Below the pieces are notes generated by a model. It was given only the letters and a program-made list of their open reading frames with translations. It was not told the DNA's origin and ran no database searches. Positions 25,795-37,827 of a DNA stretch of 64,000 nt are shown here, piece after piece (the first letter of the stretch is position 1; every line of letters starts with the position of its first letter). The translations under genes were made by a program, and so were the position numbers. Where the stretch lies: NCBI RefSeq assembly GCF_030272615.1, contig NC_081412.1:345643870-345707869 (forward strand). The letters run 5' to 3'. This DNA comes from Cryptomeria japonica. Taxonomy: Eukaryota; Streptophyta; Pinopsida; Cupressales; Cupressaceae.

Positions 25795-26830
25795 CAGAAT
25801 CGAGTGATGAGTCACTTTTTCGGACTGTTTTTGAAGTCGTTTTAATCCTTTTCAACTTCCGCCCAAAATAGAGCTTAATTATAGTTAATTAAATGTAAAA
25901 CGTTCAATTCCAGGTCAAGTTCTCAAAAATGTGTTTACTTCCCACATTCGGGCCAATATCCACCCTAAGTCGTTGATTTGTGCTCATCCAACAGACGATG
26001 GTATTTTTTGTTAGTTGTCGTGGGTCTCAGGACTTTTGCCATTTTTCAGCCACGTCACCAGACTTGAGTCACTTTTTCGGACTATTTTTGAAGTCTTTTT
26101 AATCCTTTTCAACTTTCGCCCGAAATAGAGATTTTTAGACTTAATTATAGTTAATTAAATATAAAACATTCAATTTTGGGTGAAGTTCTCACAAATGTGT
26201 TTACTTCCCACATTCGGGCCGAAATCCACCCCAAGTCATTGATTTGTGCTCATCCAATGGACGATGGTATCTGTTGTCAGTTGTCGTGGGTCCCAGGACT
26301 TTTGTCATTTTTTAGCCACGTCAACAAACATGAGTCACTTTTCGGGAATGGTTTTGAAGAATTTTTAATCCTTTTCAACTTTTGCCTGAAATAGAGCTTA
26401 TTACAGTTAATTAAGTATACAATTACAAATTTAGAATTTAACTATACTTAATTAAATGTTTATCGTTTATGGAAGTCTTCTGTTATAACTTTGCAAAAAA
26501 AAATTATCATTCCCACATTCGGCCCGAAATACACCTCACGCCATTGATATGTGCTCATCCAACGGACGACAGTATCCTTTGTCAGTTGTCGTGGATCCCA
26601 TTATACATAGGATTTTTGCCACTGAAATGCCACATCACCTAACACTTCATCGTCCCATGGGTCATAACCTTTATTTCATGTCAATGTTCAATGACACATG
26701 TTTCTGGTGAATGTTTGCAAAAAAAATTAGAGATCCCACATTCGGCCCGAAATACACCTTAAGTCGTTGATCTGTGTTCATCCAACAGATGATAGTATCC
26801 ATTGTCATTTTTCATCCATCCCATTATCAA
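25795..26830. repeat. four diverged tandem units, about 220-305 bp, with cccacattcgggccgaaat
   Basis: The landmark cccacattcgg occurs at 25941, 26207, 26512 and 26735. Around it the units share gagtcacttttcgg, tcctttcaac-type words, ttaattatagttaattaaat, ttgtgctcatccaacggacg and gtcagttgtcgtgg. Units differ by substitutions and gaps. Their position upstream of the minus-strand gene at 25389 suggests an expanded promoter-side repeat, although that is inference. Confidence 0.85.
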
Positions 26831-27298
26831 TAGAATTTGAATATGAATTAAATATATAAATTTATAATGAATTAAATATGTAATTTCAAAACTTGCATGA
26901 TATTTCTTTTTTTTTATCGATAATTTTTGTATCGTATTACTTGGAAATAAAATATTACAAATATGCAAGTATAGGTAGCATAGTAAAACCACCAGAGTTC
27001 TGCCATCGCAAAAATACCCCCAAGGGCCAAAACCACTATTCCCAACAAAAAAATAAAACCCTACTACATGCAAAAACCCCAGAATTCCAATTCGGAGTAC
27101 CAAAATTTGTAGCAGATGTCCCCTCATACATACAAAGTTGGGGAGAAAATGGACATGGAACAAAAAGATACAAACAGACAATACCAAACACCATCGACCA
27201 TAGAAGGATTAACCCAGAAATGGCCCGTACTTCGAGTCATCATAGAATTATGAGAGTCGCTTCATTACTTGGGTAGTCTTGGGTCTCGACCGCAACTC

Positions 27299-27814
27299 TC
27301 AACCCACCTCTGCACGTGCCACTTCATGAAGGACTGTTAAAACCTCATCACACTGCATCAATCTTGCGAACATTTTGAAGGCCTTCCACCCACGCCAAGC
27401 AAGAGCTCTGCATCTTTCCTTCAAATCATCATCAGCCCATCGAATGAGTGGTAGCGGTGCCACCGAACCAGCCACCCCTGCCTCAGGAACAATTCCCACC
27501 TTTGGGACCACACGAGAACACACACTATTCAGATTTAACAGGTAGTATGAATCAATTACAACTCTCAGGGCATTTTTTACCTTGTCCACCTTGTCCTCAA
27601 ATTGGAAACCCCAAGCGACAATAAATGAATATGCCTCCATGTTTGTCCTGTAGCGATGACCTACATGGACAATTTCCTCTCCCAACAACATTTTCACACT
27701 CTCGTATAGTCGCTCATCCTTAAACAAGAACAAACCTTTCAGCCTCATGTCCGTAAATCGTCTGAAAAATGAGACTAATTTCTTATCAGTAAGGAATGAG
27801 AAATTGGCTTCCAT
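27299..27814 (-). CDS. hypothetical protein, paralogue of the gene at 29140-29610
   Basis: I start it at the internal Met (MEANFSFLTDKKL) because that Met aligns with the start of the neighbour. The frame is also open 27 codons further upstream (27895). The product of about 171 residues is helical with no signal peptide. Shared pattern with the neighbour: V-x-M-x-LG-x-E, then RYR-x-N, then DKVD followed by LR-x-V, and a late LPLIRW-like segment. No catalytic motif is recognised. Downstream on the minus strand is a non-coding stretch of about 380 bp. It ends in attatcgataaaaaaaaa-type sequence near 26907 and looks like a 3' UTR with a genomic A tail, so a retrocopy is possible. It is intact over its length. 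Confidence 0.5.
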   Translation of the reverse strand: MEANFSFLTDKKLVSFFRRFTDMRLKGLFLFKDERLYESVKMLLGEEIVHVGHRYRTNMEAYSFIVAWGFQFEDKVDKVKNALRVVIDSYYLLNLNSVCSRVVPKVGIVPEAGVAGSVAPLPLIRWADDDLKERCRALAWRGWKAFKMFARLMQCDEVLTVLHEVARAEVG

Positions 27815-28079
27815 GCTTCTTAAGAAATCCAAGACAATGCTGCAAGTGAAAACAGTATGATACCAAGACCTCCAATCCACCCAAGATTTAAACACCTCTC
27901 ACTCAATTCTAATTTCTGACATCCAATGACAGCGACCGTCGATATTAATCACAAACCTTGACATCATTCCTCTGCACGTACTAGTTCAACCACATAATTC
28001 GTTCACACAAGCCGGCATTAAAGCTGCCTAAAGGCTAAATGTTAACCATTTACTTTCAGTGATGTGCGTACCATAAGGC

Positions 28080-28230
28080 AATATCACTGCATATCCATTG
28101 TCAGTTCTCATGGGTCCTATTATACATAGGGTTTTTGCCACCCAAAGCCAAGTCACCTGACGCTTCATCATACCATGGATCATAGCCTTTATTTCATGTC
28201 GGTGTTCAATGACATGTATTTTCGGTGTTC
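28080..28230. repeat. isolated copy of the 25.8-26.8 kb repeat
   Basis: The words cccattatacatagg, gccacatcacctaac and tttatttcatgtcaatgttc of the third unit (about 26600-26710) recur here with substitutions and in the same orientation. It sits upstream of the minus-strand gene at 27814. Confidence 0.8.
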
Positions 28231-28239
28231 TTGTGTACA

Positions 28240-29130
28240 TGTACCTAGTTAGTTGGACTTTTTTTTTATATTGAAATTATGCAGAAAAAATTACAAGTAA
28301 GTTGGACTTTTAATTCACTTATTTTTTGCGAGATAAACATCTTTTTTTTTATATTTATAATCAATGTACAAATAATTAATGAAACGAACTTGATTTTTTT
28401 TAATATGTTAAATATAGAGGAAGAAACATTACATAAAAAAGATCACAATATTATATTTATTTCCATTGTTTAACAAAATATTGAAATAACGTAGCTCGTA
28501 GACAAAAAAATGTATGAGCTAAGATATTGTGATTCTTATTGGATGCTATCACTTGCAACCAATCCCTGACATTATGTTTTTTCAAATACTTCTTTGTCAA
28601 GCACTTCAAATATCTTTTAGAAAAGGTCGTCTCAGAAGTGACACTGAGTTTGTTCTTTAACTTTAGAGAAGAAATTAGAATAGACCTATTATTTTTTATG
28701 GTGAAAATTAGATCTTATATCCACACAAATTAATAACTATTTAAGCTAGTTCAAAACATAATGATTATGCTAAGTATCCTGCCATGGCATGATGGCAACA
28801 ACAAATAATAAAATGAAATAGAAACCATTTTTATATCCATAAGAGACAAATTGAAACAAATTGGAATTTGTAAAATTATCATTAATATATATGTTTCTCA
28901 AATTTACAATTTTTACATGTCGGAGTCCCTCAAAAACTTTAAAGCCAAAATGAGTGAGGTTATGAGGAAATAGCCAAAAAAACAAAACTACTAGGGAGTC
29001 GAGGCTAGGGCACAGGCAATGGACAAATTCATGGTTTACCCTAAGAATCTTGCCCTCCCTCTATGTAGAATTCTTCAGACATTATAAGTTGTGAGAAGTC
29101 TTCAAGTCAATTGTAGTCTGGAAAGTCATC
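28240..29130. other. no recognisable gene
   Basis: AT-rich spacer between the two paralogous genes. Nothing supported. Confidence 0.5.
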
Positions 29131-29139
29131 CAGGAGAAA

Positions 29140-29610
29140 CTATTTCCGAAGAATGTCCCTACCAATCCGCGCCCATTTCCTATGATGTGTCAACTGCTCT
29201 GCATTTAGGTTCAAAAGAAACGGTTGCCTAGCCACTGTTAGGCTAGGGAGGAGAATCTTGGTTAATTCATTCGCCCAAGGGATCCCCACCTCTACTTCTG
29301 CAAAGATGACAATAGTAACATCATCTCCAAGGAAGTCTTCTTTAAACACCTTCCTTAACAACAACAACATATCCACCTTGTCTCCTCTGAGGTCCAGAAG
29401 AGATGCCAAGAACCAGGATGTAACGTCTGTGTTAACACGGTATCTATTTTCATTACGCAGAAACTCTCTGCCCAACACCATCCTCACAACCTCATTAGTG
29501 AACATCCCAACCTCCTTGCAAACTAATTGGAGGGTTGGGTTTCTAACGGAGCCCAAAAATGCCCTTTGGTCCTCCGCAGAAATGCTTGTTAAGCAAATAG
29601 GAGTGTCCAT
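29140..29610 (-). CDS. hypothetical protein, paralogue of the gene at 27299-27814
   Basis: A 156-codon open frame starting MDTPICLTSISAEDQ. It aligns with the neighbour through VVRMVLGREFL, NRYRVNTDV, DKVDMLLLLRKVF and a late LLPSLTVARQPF segment. No membrane segment or signal peptide is obvious; a Leu-rich stretch near residue 65-85 is more likely a buried helix. A plus-strand frame over the same region is its shadow. Function is unknown. Two diverged but open copies in tandem suggest past selection, though carriage as cargo on a mobile element is an alternative. Confidence 0.5.
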   Translation of the reverse strand: MDTPICLTSISAEDQRAFLGSVRNPTLQLVCKEVGMFTNEVVRMVLGREFLRNENRYRVNTDVTSWFLASLLDLRGDKVDMLLLLRKVFKEDFLGDDVTIVIFAEVEVGIPWANELTKILLPSLTVARQPFLLNLNAEQLTHHRKWARIGRDILRK

Positions 29611-29924
29611 CTTGAGAAATCATAATACCAAATTATACAACCTGAGCCTATAAACCTAAACCAGAGGCATAATCTAACTACCATGAGCTCTGACGATTTA
29701 TCTACCAAAGGCTAATTGAAGATGAAATAAGAAAAGATCATCTATAAATAGCTAAAGCTCTTGATTGTAATAATTCCTTCTCTAACAATATTAATTCCTT
29801 TAAAAAAATTTAAATCTTCCGTATATCTCTGTAAATCTTATCGACTGTGACATTTGATACGTGTTTATTGAATCCAATTCCATTCCGATAACTTTCTGGA
29901 GAACTACGTTCTTTTCATAAATTT

Positions 29925-29985
29925 AGGCCGAAATAAAACTTCAATCATTCATCTACGATCATTGAACGATTTAAAATTATTGATG
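29925..29985. repeat. weak sixth copy of the ggccgaaat repeat
   Basis: aggccgaaat followed by caatcattcatctacgatca and ttgaacgat parallels the core of the units at 25.8-26.8 kb. It lies upstream of the minus-strand gene at 29610. Confidence 0.45.
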
Positions 29986-30097
29986 GATTTTAGGTATGTG
30001 TGGCGTGTCAAATAGGTCGCGCTTATGGATACATCGTGTAGAGTTCGGACTCAATGTGATGTGATGTGATGTGCCTTATCTATTAATGACAATGAAT

Positions 30098-30478
30098 TCA
30101 TGAAATTGCCAATAAAATATATATTTTTCCATAAATAACGAAATATTAGCCAAACAAATTAAATAATTTTCAAACGGTGGATAAAAATCGCCAATACACT
30201 TAAATAATTTTTCCTTTGGAGTAAAAAATTTTGCCCATACACTTATATATTTTTTCCTTGAAATGAAAAACATTCGCCTCTTACAATATATATTTTTCCC
30301 ACAAAACAAGGTATTATTCACCGAAATTTTATGGAATTTTCGTACCCTAGAAAAAATCGCCAATACAAATTTATTTATTTTTCCTACTTTGAAACAAATT
30401 TTGCCATCAATATGAAAATTTCCCCCCCAAAATAAAGCCTGATTCACCAGGGTTTTACACTTTTGCCTAGGGGGGTGC
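30098..30478. repeat. about 43-bp degenerate repeats with tcgccaataca; candidate element end
   Basis: About seven units start with gccaata, cgccaatac, tgcccatac or tgccatc and are followed by wwatatwttttcc. The block ends in ttttgcctaggggggtgc. The minus-strand 145-codon frame across it is a product of the repeats. Confidence 0.7.
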
Positions 30479-30600
30479 TTTCTTAAAGTTATCCCTGACC
30501 CCCTCTTCCTCATGAATGCAACTTAGAATATCTTAATCTTCCATCACCATTATCACAATCATTTACAAGTATTATTCCTATAGATGAGCAAGAACACATA

Positions 30601-31580
30601 ATGGATGAATATTTAGGACAATGGAATTTTGAAAATGAATATTTAACCATGTGTTGTTCTAATTGTTGCAAGGAGGAAGCTAAGTGCACATGCCAAGTTG
30701 ATCAAGAGAATATGCTAAAGGACATACAAGCTATAGGTGAGCCTCATCAAAATAAAAGTGAACATGAGGCAGTCTCCTTTGTGACTCATGGACAACTTCA
30801 TGCTTCAAATTGGTAAGATCAAGGTATGATTAATGATGTTCACATGTCCAATCATTATATTGGATTCAAAAGGCAATATGTTTCTTCACACAAATATTCT
30901 TCACCTACTATGTATGGTGAATGGAAAAATGAATGCTCACAATAACCACACTACCCATCATACTTCATCCCAACCACATTATATCTACATCAACTACTAC
31001 CATTTTCATTATCCCATTTATATCATCTACCATCCATTTCAACAATCCACCATAGGCACCCATAATACCTAATAAAACATTACATAATAAGGTGGTTGAA
31101 ACTGCATATAATAATGCAAATTCATGGATCTCTTTACATTTTGATAATGTGCTTGGAATTGGTGTCACAAAATTGAAGTATATTGTTGTAATTATGGGGT
31201 GTGATTTAAATTTGCTTGAATTAGAAGAACAATACAATCAATTGAATGATATTCAACATGGTTCTTCTTAATTAACAAATCACAACCTTTAGAGGGTATT
31301 CACACGCATGAGAAAACACTTCAAAATGAGTTTAGTTTAATTATGGAACTCATAAATATGTGTGTTGACATTAATCATGCATTAAACAATGTTGAACTAA
31401 TTGCATTGATTATTCAAGAATTGTGTGAGATAACAAATGAAATCCTACAAGATCTATCTATTAATATTTTTACACTCAACTATATAGATCTTTGGAGGCC
31501 TATGGTCAAAATGTGTATTCCTCACACACTTATTGATTTAGGCCCACCAATAATTGATTTTATGAGTATGCACAATTAGA
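30601..31580 (+). other. unassigned frames, possible retroelement remnant
   Basis: Several short frames (30601-30816 with CCSNCC and CTC Cys clusters; about 31085-31270; 31343-31579) look like coding sequence in decay but carry no domain I recognise. A purine tract follows downstream at 31831-31846, as expected near the 3' end of an LTR retrotransposon. The attribution is weak. Confidence 0.3.
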
Positions 31581-31830
31581 TGGGCTTGAATGCATTGATG
31601 ACCATACTAAACATTGACAAGGATATATTACTACAATGATATACTAATACACAATATGATTATTCATTGACAAGGATCAAGGCATTAATATTTGTATCTT
31701 TTTCATTCTTGATCCTTTTCTTAAGATGAGCATTCATTGAAAAAAGGCTCAAGGTGTTATTATATCATTGTATTTCTTGATTCCTTGGATTATCCTAATG
31801 CCCTCATGCTTTTTTGGTATGAGATTAAGT

Positions 31831-31846
31831 TGGGGGGGAAAGGAAA
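31831..31846 (+). promoter_or_regulatory. polypurine-tract-like run
   Basis: tgggggggaaaggaaa after gagattaagt resembles the plus-strand primer site in front of a 3' LTR. No matching LTR was identified. Confidence 0.35.
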
Positions 31847-31849
31847 TCC

Positions 31850-33252
31850 CTTGAATTTTGGAAATTATTGGTTGATGTCTTCATTGATTGTTTCATTGGT
31901 GCCTCTTATACAACCACATGTGTGAGCTTTGGATAAAATGAAGGTATGTATTCTTGTGCTAGTTTTAATTGAATTTATATCATGTTTACACAATCATTCC
32001 TTGTACTTCTTAAGTATTTATTCATACATATAACTCTATCATTCATCTTATCGTATATAAATTTATTATAATGGTGGAGTTATTGGATGGATGATATTTA
32101 TTTACTATACTTTATATGCTTGGTCTTGAGAACATGGTTACAGGTTTCTTATGATGGCACCTTTGCACTAGTAGCAATTCACGATGCTTCTCTACATGAG
32201 TATGCAAGACACACTTTCTTAGCCTTGCTAACTAGATGGTGGGGAACAAGTTTCTTTTGTGCTTCACTCTTGGAGTTCACAAAAGGATTTTTATGCCAAG
32301 TGTTCAACATTCATGGACATACATGTTCTCTTTTTCACCATCCTTGCTGCTAACACCATGTGGAGGACACAATGCCAATTGGTGTAACAATGAATCTTAC
32401 AATACTATATTCATTGACTAATTTTTCACAAGCCACACATCCAGAGACAACTTGAAGACACATAGAGGTCCTACAAGGAGCTTGAGCGTATTGCACTACA
32501 AATCAATGCATTTCATCATAAGGATTGCTCCATCTGCCTATCTAAAGCTATATGGATTGGTTGAGAGACTACCATTGGTATTTCACTACATTTGTCTTCT
32601 CTTTGGAAAATTGCTTCTTTTTTTATTAATTCTTTCAACCAAGTGTTTGGGCATGTAATCCAAACTTCTACAGTCAGCTTTCAACTATGGTGGCTTGTGC
32701 TAAATGCGATCATATTATGTAATCTTGTTATACACGTATGCATGGTCACTCTTGATGAGGTATATTTCTTGGCATTGGTCATCATTTCAAGCTCTGCATC
32801 ATGTAACCAATTTCAACAATGACTTTCATTGAAGGGATTCATATGGAAGTTTATGCTTTGGATGGTATCATTTCCATCATCCATATAAGAGTTTCATATT
32901 ATATGGTCATTATATGTAGTTTTTCAACAACAACAAAAAATGAAAAAAAAAAAGAAGAAAAAAAGCAATAAATTCTAACAATGAAAACCTCCAGGTGTTG
33001 TTAGACAACTACAATTTGAAAACTAGTTTTTGGTGGATTGTAGTTGAAATTAATTCTTAGTGGTTAAAATTGTTTTTATAGTGTCACTAAGTGGTGAGTG
33101 ATTGAAAAGTGGCTTTCCAGCAGTCACTTGTCATTATAAAAAAAAATGAAACAAACACAAATGCAATAACTATTTTTCCAATGGGCTAATCAATTTGTAG
33201 GTACACGTGGTTGTTTCACTCAATTTGAGTGCCTTCAACACCTCCTGTCACT
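31850..33252. other. no recognisable gene
   Basis: Short unrelated frames only. An A-rich stretch lies at 32930-32970. Confidence 0.5.
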
Positions 33253-33256
33253 CATT

Positions 33257-33286
33257 GGGTATGTACACCAAGTTGTGGTACCAAAA
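33257..33286 (+). repeat. left terminal inverted repeat
   Basis: Begins gggtatgtacaccaagttgt and continues ggtaccaaaa. It differs from the right end at three positions (7, 9 and 13). The preceding catt is a candidate 4-bp target duplication. Confidence 0.75.
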
Positions 33287-34157
33287 GGGGGTCTTAAGAT
33301 GCCACTTTTTTTTTCTGAAATCAGCAAAGTCTGAACTTCAACGACAAATTGAAGATAGTTACACTCCAAATTTGAAGATGCAACAAGAACAAGAGTCAGA
33401 GTGCTTCGAGTCTAGTTTCTAAACTACTATTTTTTTTTGAAAATGGTGGAGATTAAGGGCTTCAAAAAGGGGGGCCACAAAAAGTGGTCCCGTTTTTATG
33501 CAAAAAACATAACATAGCGTCTGTTGTGGCCCCCCTAAAATGTTAACTTTTTTTTTGAATTTTTAAAATCGCTTTGGTGAGAAATTAGCGAACACCTTAA
33601 AGTTTATGCCAGATTTTTCAGCTAATTTTTTAACGAGTATATGATTTTTTACTAATTTTCGAAGTGGACACATCTCGAAAAACAGAAATTTGAGCGTGCT
33701 CCCCCCTAAAATCATTGAAAACTAATCAAAAATCAAAACCATTTTTTTAAAAAATTGTGTAGAATGGAATCTAGTTTCTAAAAATGTAAGTTTTTTCAAA
33801 ATCTGATGAACGTGTAAAATTCTATACCCAAAATAGTGCATGTTGGTTTTTGAGAAAAAACGGACACACTGACAAAAGAAATTATAGATGAAAGACTTAA
33901 CGAAATCAAGTTTTGAAATAAATTACATTGTTGGATAGCTAAGAGGGAGCTCAAGTTTACCACGGTATTTTTTTAACTTCATTGAAACACGTGTAAACCT
34001 GACGGAGAGCACGACCAAAAATATGTCAAAATTTTCAATGTTCTGATAAAAACATGTCTCTAGCCTGAAATGGTCGTCCAAACCTTTGGGTTGGATGCCC
34101 AAGGCAAATCAAACCCATAGGTTTGGTGTTTCTCAAAGTGGGCCATTTGGCACGCGC

Positions 34158-34251
34158 TAGATATGGCGCTCGCCCTATTCGGCGTGCGCCAAATGTGATA
34201 AATGAATATTCCACATTTGGCGCACGCCAAATAGGGAGAGCACCAAATGTG
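34158..34251. repeat. left subterminal palindrome, 40-bp arms
   Basis: Arms 34158-34197 and 34212-34251 pair over about 40 bp. The inner 17 bp (ggcgtgcgccaaatgtg) are perfect, with a 14-bp AT loop. Overall about 35 of 40 positions pair. It carries ggcgtgcgc-type motifs also present in the right palindrome. Confidence 0.9.
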
Positions 34252-34531
34252 TACATAGAAATCCCCATCTCTCCTCTCCCTTCTTTATCTTCCTTCTCTC
34301 GTAGTTCCATCTCTCTCTATGAACTAGATCTCATATTCTCTCTCCCCTTACCTCTTCTCAGGCTCTTCATTCTTATAGATTCATAATCTTCTTTGTCCCT
34401 CCCCTCTCTAGGTCTCACAATTCCCTTATTCTCCTATTCCTCAAGCTATCTCCCTCTTCATCCTTACACCCATCTAATTCCCTCTCTCACCTCTTTCCCT
34501 CAGTTTCTTCCTCACTCCCTTCTCTCTCTAG
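34252..34531 (+). other. pyrimidine-rich stretch
   Basis: tctc and cctt-rich sequence between the palindrome and the satellite. It could be a leader region of the transposase transcript, though no splice site or start was pinned down. Confidence 0.4.
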
Positions 34532-37500
34532 GTCCTAAGGGGTCATAGGACACCATATGACCCCTTAGGACACAATATGACCCCTAACGACACCTAAGGA
34601 GTCATATGGTGTCCTAAGGGGTCATAGGACACCATATGACCTCTTAGGTTACCATAGGACCCATAACGACACCATATTCTATCCTAAGTGGTCATAGGAC
34701 ACCATATGACCCCTTAGGTGTTGTTAGGGGTCATATTGTGTCCTAAGGGGTTATATGGTGTCTTATGACCCCTTAGGACACCATATGATCCCTTAGTACA
34801 CCATATGGTGTCAGTATGGTTCGTATGGTGTCCTATGACCCCTTAGGACACCATATGAGCCCCTAGTACACCATATGGGGTCAGTATGGTCTTATGGTGT
34901 GCGATGATCCCTTAGGACACCATATGACCCCTTAGGACACCATGCGACCCATAATGACAACATAAGGTGTCCTAAGGGGTCATAACACACCATATGACCC
35001 ATTAAGACACAATATGATCCCTAATGACACCTAACGGGTCATATGGTGTCCTATGACCCCATAGGACACCATATGACCCCTTAGGACACCATACAACCCA
35101 TAACGACACCATATTGTGTCCTAAGGGGTCATATGGTGTCCTAAGCGGTCATAGGACACCATATGACCCCTTACGACACCATACAACCCATAACGACACC
35201 ATACTGTGTCCTAAGGGGTTATATGATGTCCTAAGGGGTCATAGGACACTATATGACCCCTTAGAACACCCTATAGTATTGTTATGGGTCATATGGTGTC
35301 CTCAGGGGGATCATATGGTATCCTAACCAGTCATATAGTGTCATATGACCCCTTAGGATACCACATAACCCCTTACGTGTCGTCAGGGTTCACATTGTGT
35401 CCTAAGGGGTCATATGGTGTCCTATGACCCTTTAGGACACCATATGGTGTCATTATGGGTCGTATGGTGTCCTAAGCGGTCATTAGGTGTCTTATGATCC
35501 CATAGGACACCATATGACCCCTTAGGACACCATATGACCCATAATGACAACATAAGGTGTCCTAAGGGCTCATATTGTGTCTTAAGGGGTCATAACACAC
35601 CATATGACTCATTAAGACATAATATGATCCCTAATGACACCTAAGGGGTCATATGGTGTCCTATGACCCCATAGGACACCATATGACCCCTTAGGACACC
35701 ATACGACCCATAACGACACCATATTGTGTCCTAAGGGGTCATATGGTGTCCTAAGGGGTCATAGGACACCATATGACCCCTTACAACACCATATAGTGTA
35801 ATTATGGGTCATATGGTGTCCTAACGGGTCATATAGTGTCCTATGACCCCTTAGGATACCATATAACCCCTTACGTGTTGTTAGGGTTCACATTGTGTCC
35901 TAAGGGGTCATATGGTGTCCTATGACCCCTTAGGACACTATATGACCCCTTAGGACACCATATGGTGTCATTATGGTTCGTATGGTGTCCTAAGGGGTCA
36001 TATGGTGTCTTAAGGGGTCATAACACACCATATGACCTTTTAAGACACAATATGATCCCTAACAACACCTAAGGGGTCATATGGTGTCCTATGACCCCAT
36101 AGGACACCATATGACCCCTTAGGACACCATACAACCCATAACAACACCATATTGTGTCCTAAGGGGTCATAGGACACCATATGACCCCTTACGACACCAT
36201 GTGACCCCTTAAAACACCATATAGTGTCGGTATGGGTCATATGGTGTCCTAACGGGTCATATCTATGACCCCTTAAGATACTATATAACCCCTTATGTGT
36301 CGTTAGGGTTTAAATTGTGTCCTAAGGGGTCATATGGTGTCCTATGACCCCTTAGGACACTATATGACCCCTTAGGACACCATATGGTGTCATTATGGGT
36401 CGTATGGTGTCATTATGGGTCATATGGTGTCCTAAGGGGTCATATGGTGTCTTAAGGGGTCATAACACACCATATGACCCGTTAAGACACAATATGATCC
36501 CTAACAACACTTAAGAGGTCATATGGCATCCTATGGCCCCATAGGACACTATATGACCCCTTAAGACATCATATGACACCATATTGTGTCATAAGGGGTC
36601 ATATGGTGTCCTAAGGGGTCATAGGACACCATATGACCCCTTAGGACACCATACGACCCATAACAACACCATATTGTGTCCTAAGGGGTCATATGGTGTC
36701 CTAAGGGGTGATAGAATACCATATGACCCCTTACGACACCATACGACCCATAACGACACCATATTGTGTCCTAAGGGGTCATAGGACACCAGATGACCCC
36801 TTAGGACACCATGTGACCCCTTAGAACACCATATAGTGTCGTTATGGGTCATATGGTGTCCTAATTATATGGTGTCCTAACGGGTCATATAGTGTCCTAT
36901 GACCCCTTAGGACACCATATAACCCCTTACGTGTCGTTAGGGTTCACATTGTGTCCTAAGGGGTCATATGGTGTCCCATGACCCCTTAGAACACTATATG
37001 ACCCCTTAGGACACCATATGGTGTCATTATGGGTTGTATGGTGTCCTAAGGGATCATATGGTGTCTTAAGGGGTCATAACATACCATATGACCTGTTAAG
37101 ACACAATATGATCCCTAACAACACCTAAGGGCCCATATGGTGTCCTATGGCCCCATAAGACACCATATGACCCCTTAGGACACCATACAACCCATAACGA
37201 CACCACATTGTGTCATAAGGGGTCATATGGTGTCCCAAGGGGTCATAAAACACCATATGACCCCTTAGGACACCATATGACCCATAAAGACACCATATTG
37301 TGTCCTAAGGGGTCATATGGTATCCTAAGGGGTCATAGGATACCATATGACCCCTTACGGCACCGTACGACCCATAACGACACCATATTGTGTCCTAAGG
37401 GGTCATATGGTGTCCTATGACCCCTTAGGATACCATATAACCCCTTACATGTCGTTAGGGTTCACATTGTGACCTAAGGGGTCATATGGTGTCCTATGAC

Positions 37501-37827
37501 CCCTTAGGACACCATATGGTGTCATTATGGGTCGTATGGTGTCCTTAGGGGCCATAACATGCCATATGACCCGTTAAGACACAATATGGTCCCTAACGAC
37601 ACCTAAGGGGTCATATGGTGTCCTAAGGGGTCATATGGTGTCCTAACGGGTCATATAGTGTCCTATGACCCCTTAGGATACCATATAACCCCTTACGTGT
37701 CGTTAGGGTTCACATTATGTCCTAAGGGGTCATATGGTGTCCTAAGGGGTCATATGGTGTCCTAAGGGGTCATAGGACACCATATGACCCCTTAGGACAC
37801 CATACGACCCATAACGACCTCATATGG
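34532..37827. repeat. satellite A: about 20-bp dyad modules (tcctaaggggtcatatggtg)
   Basis: About 3.3 kb is built from the module tcctaaggggtcatatggtg and its complement, alternating in orientation. Modules are separated by variant words (acccataacgacaccatatt; ttacgtgtcgttagggttca) that recur irregularly every 250-640 bp. All frames of 60-80 codons within it, on both strands, translate the same module and are not genes. Confidence 0.95.

Noticed and set aside
30076-30513. 145-codon minus-strand frame with aromatic/Lys repeats
   Set aside because: Generated by the 43-bp A/T-rich repeats; no domain.
35114-37420. 60-80-codon frames with CPKGSYGVL/GHRTPYDPL repeats
   Set aside because: Both strands give the same peptide pattern from the dyad satellite.
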